Positions 45,155-53,867 are shown, counted from the stretch's first letter. The stretch: 64,000 bases of DNA from Oscillospiraceae bacterium (GCA_017458825.1 JAFSZX010000023.1:1-64000); one strand, 5' to 3'. Translations and numbers: made by a program. The notes: generated by a model not told the origin, from the sequence alone.

Positions 45155-46107
45155 TGGATTGGCTGGAATGTAAGATCGATACCGCGCCTGCCGGATTGGA
45201 CGAGGTGACCGCACTGTTGGAGCGGAGCGGTATCACAGGTCTTGTTATTGACGATGAGGCGGATTTTCACGAGTTCCTGGAGCATAACCGCCAGTACTGG
45301 GACTATGTGGATCAGGCGTTGCTGGAGGAGAAGAAAGGGCTCTGCCGCGTGACGTTTTATGTGGACGCAGGCGCTGACGGCGCGGCGGCGCTGTCCGAGC
45401 TCCGACCTCAACTGGAGGAACTGCGCCGGACCTGTCCGGAGACGGCGCCGCTTTTATTGACGGTGGACGCGGTGGCGGACGCGGATTGGGAAAATAACTG
45501 GAAGCAGTTTTATAAGCCGATGGAGATCGGGGAGCGGCTGTTGGTGGTGCCGGAATGGGAGCAGGCGGACGGCGGCGACAGGGTGATCCTGCGCCTTAAC
45601 CCCGGACTGACCTTCGGGACCGGCAGTCACGCCACCACCCGCCTTTGCCTGACGGCGCTGGAGAAAACGATCCGCGGCGGCGAACAGGTGTTGGATCTTG
45701 GGTGCGGAAGCGGGATCTTATCCATTGCGGCGCTGCGCCTGGGGGCAAAACGCGCCTGCGCCTGCGATATTGACGAAAAATGCGTGGACGTGGCGTATGA
45801 AAACGCCGCCCTGAACGGCATTGACCGAAGCGCCTATACCGTGCTTTGGGGCGACGTGCTGACGGACGCGCCGCTGAAAGCGAGGCTGGGCGGCGGCTAT
45901 GACACGGTGGTTGCCAACATTGTGGCGGACGTGATCATCGCGCTGGCACCGCAGGTCCGCGCCTTTTTACGACCCGACGGCACGTTCCTTTGCTCCGGCA
46001 TTATCGACGAGCGCGCCGGTGAGGTGCGTGACGCGCTGGAGAAAAACGGCTGGCGTGTGGAGGAAACCACCAGCTCCGAGGGCTGGTTCTGCTACCTCTG
46101 CCGGTGA
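45154..46107 (+). CDS. prmA: Ribosomal protein L11 methyltransferase
   Basis: SAM-dependent enzyme of 317 residues that trimethylates lysines of ribosomal protein L11. An N-terminal ferredoxin-like substrate domain is followed by the methylase core: GLTFGTGSHATTRL, DLGCGSGILSIAALRLGA and the VVANIVADVI motif. It is the last gene of the mnmE-degV-prmA run. Confidence 0.94.
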   Translation: MDWLECKIDTAPAGLDEVTALLERSGITGLVIDDEADFHEFLEHNRQYWDYVDQALLEEKKGLCRVTFYVDAGADGAAALSELRPQLEELRRTCPETAPLLLTVDAVADADWENNWKQFYKPMEIGERLLVVPEWEQADGGDRVILRLNPGLTFGTGSHATTRLCLTALEKTIRGGEQVLDLGCGSGILSIAALRLGAKRACACDIDEKCVDVAYENAALNGIDRSAYTVLWGDVLTDAPLKARLGGGYDTVVANIVADVIIALAPQVRAFLRPDGTFLCSGIIDERAGEVRDALEKNGWRVEETTSSEGWFCYLCR

Positions 46108-46120
46108 ACGCGGCATAGAG

Positions 46121-46156
46121 AAAGACCTGACGCAAACCTTGCGTCAGGTCTTTTTT
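46121..46156. terminator. Bidirectional terminator, prmA / vanW
   Basis: The stem AAGACCTGACGCAA (46122-46135) / TTGCGTCAGGTCTT (46139-46152) is followed by Ts on the plus strand and by TCTC on the minus strand. It separates the convergent transcripts. Confidence 0.92.
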
Positions 46157-46158
46157 CC

Positions 46159-47985
46159 TTATTCAAGCGTGTCGCCGCCGCCGGTCTCACCGCCGCCGCC
46201 GGTATCTCCGCTGCCACCGGTATCTCCGCCGCCGGTATCGCCGCCGCCGGTATCGCCGCCGCCGGTATCGCCGCCGCCGGTATCATCGCCGCCGATATCT
46301 CCGCCGCCGGTATCTCCGCCGCCGGTATCATCGCCGCCGGACGGGGGCTCGGGCGGGTCCGCAGGTGTGGGATCCGCCTGCTTCTTCGGCCCCACGCGAA
46401 TGATGGTGGGGCGCATCTCATAGTCGCTGTTCGCCTCCACGGTGCTGGAAAGCAACGTACCGTCGCCGGCATAGACGTTGCGCCACGTGCGGACGTAGTA
46501 GCCGGTATAGCCGGACTGCTCCACTTCCTCCTTGCCCTCCGCCAGCTTGGGGTCCTCCACGTATTTCGTGTAGGACGGCGTGCTGGAGAGCACGCTGTTG
46601 GTGATCCGCACATAACTGTCGTCGGTCTTGGTGCCGTAGATCTCCACGGTGATGCGATCGCGGCTGTCATAGTGGGTGACGATCTTGATGGGATAGTCGG
46701 TGTCGTTTTCAAACACGAAGTCCACCCACGGATAATAGGTGGTGGCGTCTATGCCCCAGGTGATGTAACCGGGCGCGTACTGATGGCACCACCGCTCCAC
46801 GATCTTCAGATTGGACAGCAGTACGGCGTAATACATGGTGGAGGAGACCTGACACACACCGCCGCCGTACACATCCACGCTCTTGCCGCCGACGTATGCC
46901 GGCGCGGGATAGTAGCCCAGCTCCTTGCCGGTATCGCCTACGGCGTTATTGTAGGAAAACCGCTCGCCGGTGTTGAGCACCGTGCCGTTGACGGTCTTGG
47001 CGGCAAGCTCCACGTTGTGCCGGCGGTTGGCGCTGCCGGAAGCCACCGTGGTATAAGAGCCGAGACAGTCCCGAAACAGGACGTCTTTCAGCGCCGCTTT
47101 CGTCACCGCGGGGAATTTGAGCTGTGCCGGAACGGCGATCTCCTCGCCGGGCTTGGCGCTCTCAAGCAGGGACTTCGCCTGTTCCTTATCAAATTCCACG
47201 CCGATCTTTTCCTCCGTCAGCTCGCCGGTTTCCTGATCGTATCCGGCGTTGACCCCCTCGGCGTGCAGGGATTCATACAGCGCGTCCACGTCCAGAGGTT
47301 TCGCCGCCAGACGCTCACCGGAGCACTCAATGGTGCGCAGGTCACCGTTGGTGACGGCGTTTTCCAGCATGCTCGCCAGCAGATCCAGATCAATGGAGAT
47401 CCCGTCGCGGGGCTTGATGAGATAGAACGCGTCCGTCTTTTCCGGATCCAGACGGTAGGAGCCGTCCACCGCGGTACAATCCAGCAACCGATCCAGCCGC
47501 TTCAGCGCCGCGGAAAAGCCGTTCTCATTCACCGTCAGATGGGGGATCACGTTATGGGAGCCGGCACGGCTTTTCAAATAGGCAAAGCCGCCGCCCAAAA
47601 AGCTGTTGCTCCGCCCGACGTTCCACGCCGCCTTGCCGGCATCCTCCGGCGTTACGGTGACCGCCAGATCCGCCAGTGAGATCTCACCGACGGTCTGCCC
47701 GTCAGCCATCACGAAGATGACCGTGTCGCGGCAGGCGCCTTTTCCCGCGCGGCGCCACAGCGATTCCGCCTCTTCCCGACTTAAACCGCCCATATCTACG
47801 CCTAATACGCTCACACCGGCACGCACGGTTTCCTCGCCCTGCGCTACGGCGCAAACGGCGATATACGCCGCCACCAGCAACGCCGCCGCGGCGCAGACAG
47901 CGATCAGCGCCACCGTTTTTCCGCGCAGACGCCGGCGGTGTACAGGCTTTTTTACTTCTTCAGGAGCTGTAAGTGTTCCGTTCAT
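46159..47985 (-). CDS. VanW family surface protein with Gly-Asp repeat tail
   Basis: A 608-residue membrane-anchored protein. An N-terminal cytoplasmic stretch of basic residues precedes one membrane segment (KTVALIAVCAAAALLVAAY). Two peptidoglycan-binding-like domains (about 60-320) and the VanW domain follow (GERFSYNNAVGDTGKELGYY, GGGVCQVSSTMYYAVLLSN), then a G5-like segment (about 480-540). The last ~65 residues are a GGGDT-type repeat that could span the wall. The exact role of VanW is not known. ATG 47985 is chosen; GTG 47991 is an alternative. It lies downstream of noc. Confidence 0.87.
   Translation of the reverse strand: MNGTLTAPEEVKKPVHRRRLRGKTVALIAVCAAAALLVAAYIAVCAVAQGEETVRAGVSVLGVDMGGLSREEAESLWRRAGKGACRDTVIFVMADGQTVGEISLADLAVTVTPEDAGKAAWNVGRSNSFLGGGFAYLKSRAGSHNVIPHLTVNENGFSAALKRLDRLLDCTAVDGSYRLDPEKTDAFYLIKPRDGISIDLDLLASMLENAVTNGDLRTIECSGERLAAKPLDVDALYESLHAEGVNAGYDQETGELTEEKIGVEFDKEQAKSLLESAKPGEEIAVPAQLKFPAVTKAALKDVLFRDCLGSYTTVASGSANRRHNVELAAKTVNGTVLNTGERFSYNNAVGDTGKELGYYPAPAYVGGKSVDVYGGGVCQVSSTMYYAVLLSNLKIVERWCHQYAPGYITWGIDATTYYPWVDFVFENDTDYPIKIVTHYDSRDRITVEIYGTKTDDSYVRITNSVLSSTPSYTKYVEDPKLAEGKEEVEQSGYTGYYVRTWRNVYAGDGTLLSSTVEANSDYEMRPTIIRVGPKKQADPTPADPPEPPSGGDDTGGGDTGGGDIGGDDTGGGDTGGGDTGGGDTGGGDTGGSGDTGGGGETGGGDTLE
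46165..46345 (-). repeat. In-frame GGGDT-type coding repeat
   Basis: Tandem units of 15 bp (coding GGGDT, with GGDDT and GGSGDT variants) make up the end of the vanW-family gene. Units are multiples of three, so gain or loss keeps the frame and would change the length of the surface tail. Confidence 0.9.
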
Positions 47986-48090
47986 TTCCACAACAGCCCT
48001 CCTCTGCCATAAGATCATCGGCGCCCCACGCGCCGTGCCTCTTTATTATACGCCTGCTTGTCAATAGATGCACGACAATTCTGCCGCGGA

Positions 48091-48906
48091 TCAAAGGGCC
48101 TCGCCTGTTTTGGGGATACGGACCGTCAACAGGATCTGGTGATCGGTCTCCTGCCGGTCCCAGACCGCTTCCACGCCGGCGCGCTGCAGTAAACGGACCC
48201 CGCGCTCCATGCCGTTGAGAAACAGGCGCACGTCCTTCGCGACGCAGGAGGGGCGGTGTCGGGGCGGCGTGGTTTGCAACTCCCGCAGGAGGTCTTCGAT
48301 ATAGCGCTCCGTCTGCGCCACCGTCCACTCCTCTTTTCCCGCCAGAGACGCCACGCGGAGCTGTTCCTCCTCGTCCTCCAGACGCAAGAGCGCGCGGGCG
48401 TGCCGCTCGGTCATGCCGCCGCGGCGCACGGCTTGCCGCACGGATTCCGGCAGACGGAGCAACCGCAGTTTATTTGCCACGCCGGATTGGGACTTTCCGA
48501 TCTTATCCGCCGCCTCCTCCTGGCTCATGCCGTATTGCCGCATCAGCCGCGCGATCGCCTCCGCCGCCTCCCAGCAATCCAGATCGCGGCGCTGTAACTG
48601 TTCGATCAGTGCCAAAAGCGCCGCATCCTCTTCCCCGACCCGCGCAATCAGGCACGGAACCTGCCGCAAGCCCGCCAGATGCGCCGCCCGAAGACGCCGC
48701 TCACCGGCGATCAGCTCGTAGCCCCGCGGTACGGCGCGAACGGTCAAGGGCTGCAGGATGCCGTGTTCCCGAATGCTTTGCGCCAGCGCCTGCAAGTCCT
48801 CCGGAGGGAAATGCTTTCGCGGCTGCTGCGGCTGGGGGCGAATATTGTCCAGCGAAAGATAGCGGACGCGAGATGACAAAAATTCACGTTTCTCCGGCTT
48901 TTTCAA
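48091..48906 (-). CDS. noc: Nucleoid occlusion protein Noc (ParB paralogue)
   Basis: A 271-residue ParB-family CTP-binding protein. It has GERRLRAAHLAGL, the variant EQLQRRDLDCWEAAEAI and the helix-turn-helix GMSQEEAADKIGKSQSGVANKL. In Firmicutes Noc binds its own palindromes and keeps FtsZ off the nucleoid. It differs from the ParB at 31.9 kb and lacks the ParA-contacting start; the N-terminus KKPEKREFL may be a membrane-binding helix. The start is TTG 48906, with GGAGGGG six bases ahead. It could be a second ParB, but Noc fits length and position better. Confidence 0.82.
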   Translation of the reverse strand: MKKPEKREFLSSRVRYLSLDNIRPQPQQPRKHFPPEDLQALAQSIREHGILQPLTVRAVPRGYELIAGERRLRAAHLAGLRQVPCLIARVGEEDAALLALIEQLQRRDLDCWEAAEAIARLMRQYGMSQEEAADKIGKSQSGVANKLRLLRLPESVRQAVRRGGMTERHARALLRLEDEEEQLRVASLAGKEEWTVAQTERYIEDLLRELQTTPPRHRPSCVAKDVRLFLNGMERGVRLLQRAGVEAVWDRQETDHQILLTVRIPKTGEAL

Positions 48907-49000
48907 TCCGATCCCCTCCCCTTACCGCCATTGTACCGCGTGCGTGGTGCAAAAAAGGGCGGATCCTGTCGAAACGGTACAAGACGGAGCGGGGCGCAAA

Positions 49001-49035
49001 AAACCGTACTGCCGCACAGCGCGGCAGTACGGTCT
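49001..49035 (-). terminator. Terminator stem of dnaI, distal copy
   Basis: Read on the minus strand the stem GTACTGCCGC / GCGGCAGTAC is followed by GGTTTTTTG, a proper T-run. It is identical over 35 bp to 49240-49274, which directly follows dnaI. The structured element lies between the two. Confidence 0.85.
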
Positions 49036-49239
49036 CAGCTTGTCAAAAAAGCCTCGCAGAGTTCGCGCCGCGCACGGCGCGAAGATATTAAATTGTAATT
49101 TGCCGCGGCGTGTACGTGGCAAATTACACCGCTCAGACTACGAAGTGTGCGAATTGTGCGCCACTGGCGCACAATGAGTGCGCGCAGTAGGCTGCAACCC
49201 TTTTGTCAAAAAACGGCTTTGCCGTTTTTTGACAGTCTC
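49036..49239 (-). mobile_element. Structured repeat element, copy 1 (204 bp)
   Basis: In the orientation of dnaI it begins GAGACTGTCAAAAAAC and ends GCTTTTTTGACAAGCTG, giving imperfect inverted ends (TGTCAAAAAA / TTTTTTGACA). Internal hairpins: TGTCAAAAAACGGC/GCCGTTTTTTGACA, ATTGTGCGCC/GGCGCACAAT, TGTAATTTGCC/GGCAAATTACA and TTCGCGCCG/CGGCGCGAA. No reading frame. About 95% identical to 60235-60440. It could be a MITE-like element or a structured RNA; no transposase is in the window. Confidence 0.85.
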
Positions 49240-49274
49240 AAACCGTACTGCCGCACAGCGCGGCAGTACGGTCT
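49240..49274 (-). repeat. Terminator stem of dnaI, proximal copy
   Basis: Identical to 49001-49035, placed 10 bp after the dnaI stop. After its stem only TTT remains before the element begins, so termination here is probably weakened. Confidence 0.9.
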
Positions 49275-49283
49275 ATCCGTTAT

Positions 49284-50279
49284 TCAGCTTTGCGCCGACG
49301 GCTTTCGGGGGCGGATATCTTCTCCGAAAAACGGCAGGATCTGGTATTCGCCCTGCAGACGGGAGCGGATCTGGGGGGAGTATCGGCACTGGATATCATC
49401 CAGACTCAAATTGGTGTTGATCAGCGTCTTTTTGCCGCTCAACAGACGGTCGTTGATGATCTGATACAGGGCGCTTTGCACAAACGAGGTGGTCATCTCC
49501 GTCCCCAGATCGTCCAGAATCAGCAGGTCGCACTGCAGACAGCGATTCACGTCGGACTGGGCGTCCTCACCGTCCTCGCGCTGGAACTTGTCCGACTCAA
49601 AGCGGGAAAATATGTGGGCGGCGGTATCGTATACGACGGAAAAACCGTTTTCACTGACCACCCGCGCCACACAGGCGGATAAAAACGTTTTGCCAAGACC
49701 CGGATCGCCGCATAAAAGCAGGTTGCCGCTGCGGGGACCGAACTGGTAGGCGTAATCCTGACAGATATCGTAATTGCGCTCCATGTTCTCCCGGGGTGAA
49801 ATGCCCAGCTCGTCCGGCTCGGAGGAGTACCACGCGAAGGAAAACGTTTCAAAGCTGGCATTGCCCATATCCAGCAGTTTGGACAGCTCCCGAATCTGCT
49901 CGCGGCTGTAATACTGCCGCAGACACCGGCACATTTCGCCGCCGCGATAGCCGCTGTCGCCGCACAGAGGGCAGGAGGGCTTCTCCTCCAAGGCGTCTTC
50001 AGGGTATCCGGCCTGCCGTAACAGCTCCGCGCGGCGCTGTTGGAGAGAGAGATTTTTGTCCCGTATCACACGGATCGCCGGCAGCGGATCGGTGCCGCGC
50101 CGCAAGGCGGAGGAGATGATCTCGGACATGGTGCCGCGGAGGCGGCGGTCGATCTCCGCCAGCTCGGGGATCTGGCAAAACAGTTTTTCGCGGCGGGCGG
50201 CAAACTGCGCCGATCGCGCCGCTTTATCCGATTCATATTGCTCCGTTGCGCGGCGCAGGATCTTCCCGTCATAACTCAT
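49284..50279 (-). CDS. dnaI: DnaI/DnaC-type helicase loader ATPase
   Basis: AAA+ ATPase of 331 residues expected to load the replicative helicase. The N-terminal half holds a zinc knuckle (CPLCGDSGYRGGEMCRC), as in Bacillus DnaI. The C-terminal half has Walker A CGDPGLGKTFLSACVA and Walker B CDLLILDDLGTE. It follows dnaD by 15 bp, the primosome pair seen in Firmicutes (there dnaB/dnaD plus dnaI). GGGGGTG precedes the ATG. Confidence 0.9.
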   Translation of the reverse strand: MSYDGKILRRATEQYESDKAARSAQFAARREKLFCQIPELAEIDRRLRGTMSEIISSALRRGTDPLPAIRVIRDKNLSLQQRRAELLRQAGYPEDALEEKPSCPLCGDSGYRGGEMCRCLRQYYSREQIRELSKLLDMGNASFETFSFAWYSSEPDELGISPRENMERNYDICQDYAYQFGPRSGNLLLCGDPGLGKTFLSACVARVVSENGFSVVYDTAAHIFSRFESDKFQREDGEDAQSDVNRCLQCDLLILDDLGTEMTTSFVQSALYQIINDRLLSGKKTLINTNLSLDDIQCRYSPQIRSRLQGEYQILPFFGEDIRPRKPSAQS

Positions 50280-50294
50280 ACCCGACGCACCCCC

Positions 50295-51206
50295 TTATTT
50301 TTTCTGAGCGATATATTGCTTCATCCAGTCGTTTTTTCCGGCGGCACCGTTTGCTCTGGCACGCGGCGCGCCGCGGCCGGAGCCGTTTTTCACCTGCTCC
50401 GGCGTACGCCAGCCGTTTTCCTCCCAGCGGCGCAAAATGGCGTTCAGATAGCCCCATTTCAGCTCTTTTTTGTACAAAATCGTCTGGTCGTACGCCAACG
50501 CGACCAGTTCCGGCGAATACCCTTTTTCGATCCATTCACCGATATACCGCTCCTCGCTGTCTACCGCGGCGCGGCCGCTGATCTGCAAAACGCGCAGATA
50601 CGCCGCCGTCTGGCTGTGTTTGCGGCTCTGCTCGTTGAGATATTGTGCCGCCTGTTTCTGGTCAAAAAGACCCAGACGCGCCCAATAGTAACCCTCTTTT
50701 TCGATCTGACGTAACGTAGGTCTGCGGCCCGGACCGAAGCGCCGCTCGATCCGGTCGATACAGTAGTTGATGAGAAGATAAATCACGTCCGGCGGCAGGC
50801 GCAGATCGTCATATAACCCCGCCAATATCTGCAGATCGGCTGTTTTGAGCCGTTTGCCCAGCTTCTGCTCCGATTGCTCCACCAGCGCGGAAAACGAGCT
50901 GTCCTGTTCCAGCATGCCGGAAAGATCGTCCGCGGTATAAACGGGGCGCTCTTCCGCCGGCTCTACCGGCGCGCGGCCGCCCTCCAGCAAGCCCAACTGC
51001 TGTAAGGTCTGTTCCGCCCGATCAAAACGGTCTTGCGTCCAGCGCAGGCGCTCCGTTACCTGTTCGGGTGTGACCGCGCCGTCGGTGCGGGAGAGGAACA
51101 GGTATAAAAGCGCCGCGTCCCCGTCGCCCCGCGCGATCAGCCGATCGACGCGCTGTGCCGGCAACGACACCTCCGCCGCCGTTGAACGCAGGATATATCC
51201 GCCCAT
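50295..51206 (-). CDS. dnaD: DnaD-domain primosome protein
   Basis: A 303-residue DnaD/DnaB-family protein that remodels DNA during replication initiation and restart. An N-terminal winged-helix region (about 1-90) is followed by DnaD C-terminal (DDBH2) domains; the second contains the AYDQTILYKKELKWGYLNAILRRW stretch with the YxxxIxxxW motif variant. A basic, glycine-rich tail ends the protein. It is first in the dnaD-dnaI transcript, whose promoter is TTTACG N17 TAGAAT. Confidence 0.88.
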   Translation of the reverse strand: MGGYILRSTAAEVSLPAQRVDRLIARGDGDAALLYLFLSRTDGAVTPEQVTERLRWTQDRFDRAEQTLQQLGLLEGGRAPVEPAEERPVYTADDLSGMLEQDSSFSALVEQSEQKLGKRLKTADLQILAGLYDDLRLPPDVIYLLINYCIDRIERRFGPGRRPTLRQIEKEGYYWARLGLFDQKQAAQYLNEQSRKHSQTAAYLRVLQISGRAAVDSEERYIGEWIEKGYSPELVALAYDQTILYKKELKWGYLNAILRRWEENGWRTPEQVKNGSGRGAPRARANGAAGKNDWMKQYIAQKK

Positions 51207-51235
51207 GTCCCCACCTTCTTTCCCCGTTTTCTATG

Positions 51236-51264
51236 ATTCTACAATAAAACTTCTTTTTCGTAAA
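51236..51264 (-). promoter_or_regulatory. dnaD-dnaI promoter
   Basis: Minus-strand TTTACG (51264-51259), 17 bp, TAGAAT (51241-51236), 30 bp before the dnaD start. Confidence 0.65.
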
Positions 51265-51288
51265 GATACCCAATGCTTTTTTTCACAA

Positions 51289-51335
51289 TTTTCCACAGAC
51301 GGCGACTTTACGCAAGGGGCGGTTTGTGATATAAT
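51289..51335 (+). promoter_or_regulatory. zapA promoter with an upstream DnaA-box-like site
   Basis: TTTACG (51307-51312), 17 bp, TATAAT (51330-51335) preceded by TGA (extended -10). TTTTCCACA at 51289-51297 equals the DnaA-box variant used in the dnaA promoter and lies between the two divergent promoters. Confidence 0.7.
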
Positions 51336-51393
51336 GCAATCTGTATAAGTGTTGCCAAAGAGGAACCAATACAGGAAAGGACGGGATGGTATC

Positions 51394-51717
51394 ATGGCCA
51401 ATCGCATTACCATAAATATCTGCGGTCAGGACTATACGCTGGTGGCGGAGGAGAGCCCCTCCTACATGGAGCGCGTAGGGAAACTGGTGGATGAACAGCT
51501 CCGGCAGGTAACGGAAGCCGGCACGGTCAGCCGCACCGATGCGGCGATCCTGGCGGCGATCAACCTGGCGGACGAGCTGTTGAAGGCACAGGAGAACACC
51601 GAGCATCTGCGCCGTCAGGTCAAGAGCTATGCCGATGAGGCAAATCAGGCGAAAAACGAGGTTTCCGACCTGAAGCGCCAGCTGTTCAAAGCGCAACAGC
51701 AGCAGAATCGCCGCTGA
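51394..51717 (+). CDS. zapA: Cell division protein ZapA
   Basis: A 107-residue FtsZ-ring stabiliser. The N-terminal domain ANRITINICGQDYTLVAEES leads into SYMERVGKLVDEQL and a C-terminal coiled coil from about residue 70 (ENTEHLRRQVKSYADEANQ). ATG 51394 gives the family start. The stop is directly followed by the ATG of the U32 gene. ZapA next to a U32 peptidase is common in Firmicutes. Confidence 0.92.
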   Translation: MANRITINICGQDYTLVAEESPSYMERVGKLVDEQLRQVTEAGTVSRTDAAILAAINLADELLKAQENTEHLRRQVKSYADEANQAKNEVSDLKRQLFKAQQQQNRR

Positions 51718-53811
51718 ATGGTGGAGCTTCTCTCGCCTGCCGGCTCGCCGGAGGCGCTGACAGCCGCCGTGCAGTCCGGAGCGGATGCGGTGTATCTGGG
51801 TTTCGGAGCCTTTAACGCGCGGCTGGGCGCCAAAAATTTTACCGCGGAGGATTTTGCCGCGGCGGTGCGCTATTGCCACCTTCGGGGCGTGGCGGTGTAT
51901 CTTACGCTCAACACGCTGTTGAGCGACCGTGAACTGCCCGAAGCACTGGAAGCGCTCCGCTTTGCCAACGACGTCGGCGCGGACGCGGTGCTGGTGCAGG
52001 ATCTGGGGCTGTTAGCTCTGGCGCGGGAAGCGGCGCCGGATCTGCCGATCCACGCCAGTACGCAGATGAGCCTGTTTTCGCCGGGCGGCGTCCGTGTGGC
52101 GGAGAGCCTGGGGATGAGCCGTGTGGTATTGGCGCGGGAGACATCCAGACAGGACATTGACGCCGTCTGCCGGACCTGCTCGGCGGAGGTGGAGGTTTTC
52201 GTCCACGGGGCGCTGTGTATGAGCTATTCCGGTCAATGCGCCATGAGCGCGCTGATCGGCAGGCGAAGCGGCAACCGAGGCGCCTGCGCCCAGCCCTGCC
52301 GGCTTCCGTACGGCGTGGGCGCGCCCTGCACAGGGCAAACGCACCCCTTGAGTTTGAAAGACGCCAATCTGTCCGCCCATCTTCCGGAGCTTGGGAAGAT
52401 GGGCGTGGCTTGCTTAAAAATAGAAGGGCGCATGAAGCGGCCGGAATACGTGGCGCTGGTCACGTCTATCTACCGCAGACTGCTGGACGAGAAGCGCAAA
52501 CCGACGCGGGAGGAAACCGCGCAGTTGGCGCAGGCGTTCAGCCGCGACGGGTTTACGGACGGTTACTATTGCGACCGGCACGGCGCCGATATGTTCGGCA
52601 CGCGGCCGGAAAACGCGCAGGTACCGGAGGAGCTGTTTGCCGCGGTGCGAAAGACGTACGCCTCCGGCGAGCACCGGCTCCAGCCGGTCCGTTTGCGGTG
52701 TGAGGTCCGCCGCGCCAGCGCCGCGCGGCTGACCGCTACCGCGTTGCGGCGGGGCGTGCCGTACACCGTATCTGTGGAAGGCGCCGTGCCGGAGGAGGCG
52801 CGTCAGCGCGCCTTAACGGCGCAGAAGCTGTCCGAGCGGCTGGAAAAGACCGGCGGCACCGTGTTTTCCGTGGAAGCGGCGGACGTGGCGGTGGACGACG
52901 GCGTGACGCTTTCCGCCGCCGCTGTCAACGCATTGCGCCGCGCCGCGTGGGAGCAGTTGTCCGCGGAGCTGGAAAAGACGCCTCTGTGCGGCGCGCCGCA
53001 CCGTGCCGCGCGGCAGGTGCCCGCCCCTCCGCCGCCGAGTGCCGGAGACGGCGCACTGCGCCTGACCTGCTCGATTGCCCGCGCTGAACAGTTAACGCCG
53101 GAATTGGCCTGTGGCGTAGAAGCTGTGTATATTCCGCTGGAGTTACTGGATAAACTGGAGATACAGCCGTATGCCGACCGGACAAAGATCTTTGCCATAC
53201 TGCCCCGCGTTTTTCGGGGAAAGGACGAGGCGCTGTTTCGGGAGACGCTTTGCCGTCACAACGCGCTTTCCGGCGTGGTGATCGGCAACCTGGGGCATCT
53301 ACCGGTGGTGGAAGGGCTGGCGCTGGAGCGCCGCGGCGATTTCGGGCTGAACGTGTATAACGGACAGGCGCTTCGTCTGCTTGGACAACTGGGGCTGGAC
53401 AGCGCCACCCTCTCGTTTGAGCTGCGCCATCAGCAGATCAGGGATCTGCCCAAGTATCTGCCCTGTGAGGCGATCCTCTACGGGCGACTTCCGTTGATGC
53501 TGACGGAGAACTGCCCGGTAAACGCCGCCGGACAGTGCCGCCGCAGCACGCCGTCCTACCTGACGGATCGTACCGGCGCACGGTTTCCCACCTTATGCGC
53601 CTACGGATGCCGCTGTGAGATCGAGAACAGTCGGGTGCTGTATCTGGCGGACCGCCCGGAGTATCGCGCCTGCGGTTTGCGCTACGGCCGACTGCGCTTC
53701 ACCACCGAATCCGCCGAAGAATGCCTGTCCGTCCTGCGAAGCTATCAGACCGGTGACGCCGCGCCGCCCCAAGAGCTGACAAGAGGACTTTTTTATCGCG
53801 GTGTGGAATAA
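51718..53811 (+). CDS. U32 family peptidase (RlhA-like)
   Basis: A 697-residue U32 protein. The N-terminal TIM-barrel part has LLSPAGSPEALTAAVQSGAD and the U32 signature EVFVHGALCMSYSGQC, followed by cysteines in GNRGACAQPCR. The middle and C-terminal parts (about 330-690) correspond to the extension of the long subfamily. Though called peptidases, members such as RlhA and TrhP hydroxylate rRNA or tRNA; the long form resembles RlhA, which acts on 23S rRNA. Exact target not shown. Confidence 0.88.
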   Translation: MVELLSPAGSPEALTAAVQSGADAVYLGFGAFNARLGAKNFTAEDFAAAVRYCHLRGVAVYLTLNTLLSDRELPEALEALRFANDVGADAVLVQDLGLLALAREAAPDLPIHASTQMSLFSPGGVRVAESLGMSRVVLARETSRQDIDAVCRTCSAEVEVFVHGALCMSYSGQCAMSALIGRRSGNRGACAQPCRLPYGVGAPCTGQTHPLSLKDANLSAHLPELGKMGVACLKIEGRMKRPEYVALVTSIYRRLLDEKRKPTREETAQLAQAFSRDGFTDGYYCDRHGADMFGTRPENAQVPEELFAAVRKTYASGEHRLQPVRLRCEVRRASAARLTATALRRGVPYTVSVEGAVPEEARQRALTAQKLSERLEKTGGTVFSVEAADVAVDDGVTLSAAAVNALRRAAWEQLSAELEKTPLCGAPHRAARQVPAPPPPSAGDGALRLTCSIARAEQLTPELACGVEAVYIPLELLDKLEIQPYADRTKIFAILPRVFRGKDEALFRETLCRHNALSGVVIGNLGHLPVVEGLALERRGDFGLNVYNGQALRLLGQLGLDSATLSFELRHQQIRDLPKYLPCEAILYGRLPLMLTENCPVNAAGQCRRSTPSYLTDRTGARFPTLCAYGCRCEIENSRVLYLADRPEYRACGLRYGRLRFTTESAEECLSVLRSYQTGDAAPPQELTRGLFYRGVE

Positions 53812-53867
53812 ATGCAAAACGAAGTGCGCAAAAATATAATGTGTTTCAGGATAGGAGCTGTCTTGCC

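Noticed and set aside
46165..46345. CRISPR-like regular repeats
   Set aside because: Units are 15 bp, contiguous and coding; there are no spacers.
46019..46423. Proline/serine-rich frame on the plus strand
   Set aside because: It is the complement of the GGGDT repeat region of the VanW-family gene and the end of prmA.
48045..48064. TTGACA and TATAAT upstream of the VanW-family gene
   Set aside because: They are only 8 bp apart, so they cannot be one promoter. The TATAAT may still act with a poor -35, but no call is made.
49001..49274. Group II intron or retron at the duplicated terminator
   Set aside because: The 204 bp element has no reverse transcriptase, no intron domain V hairpin that I can recognise and conventional coding is absent; only the site preference is similar.
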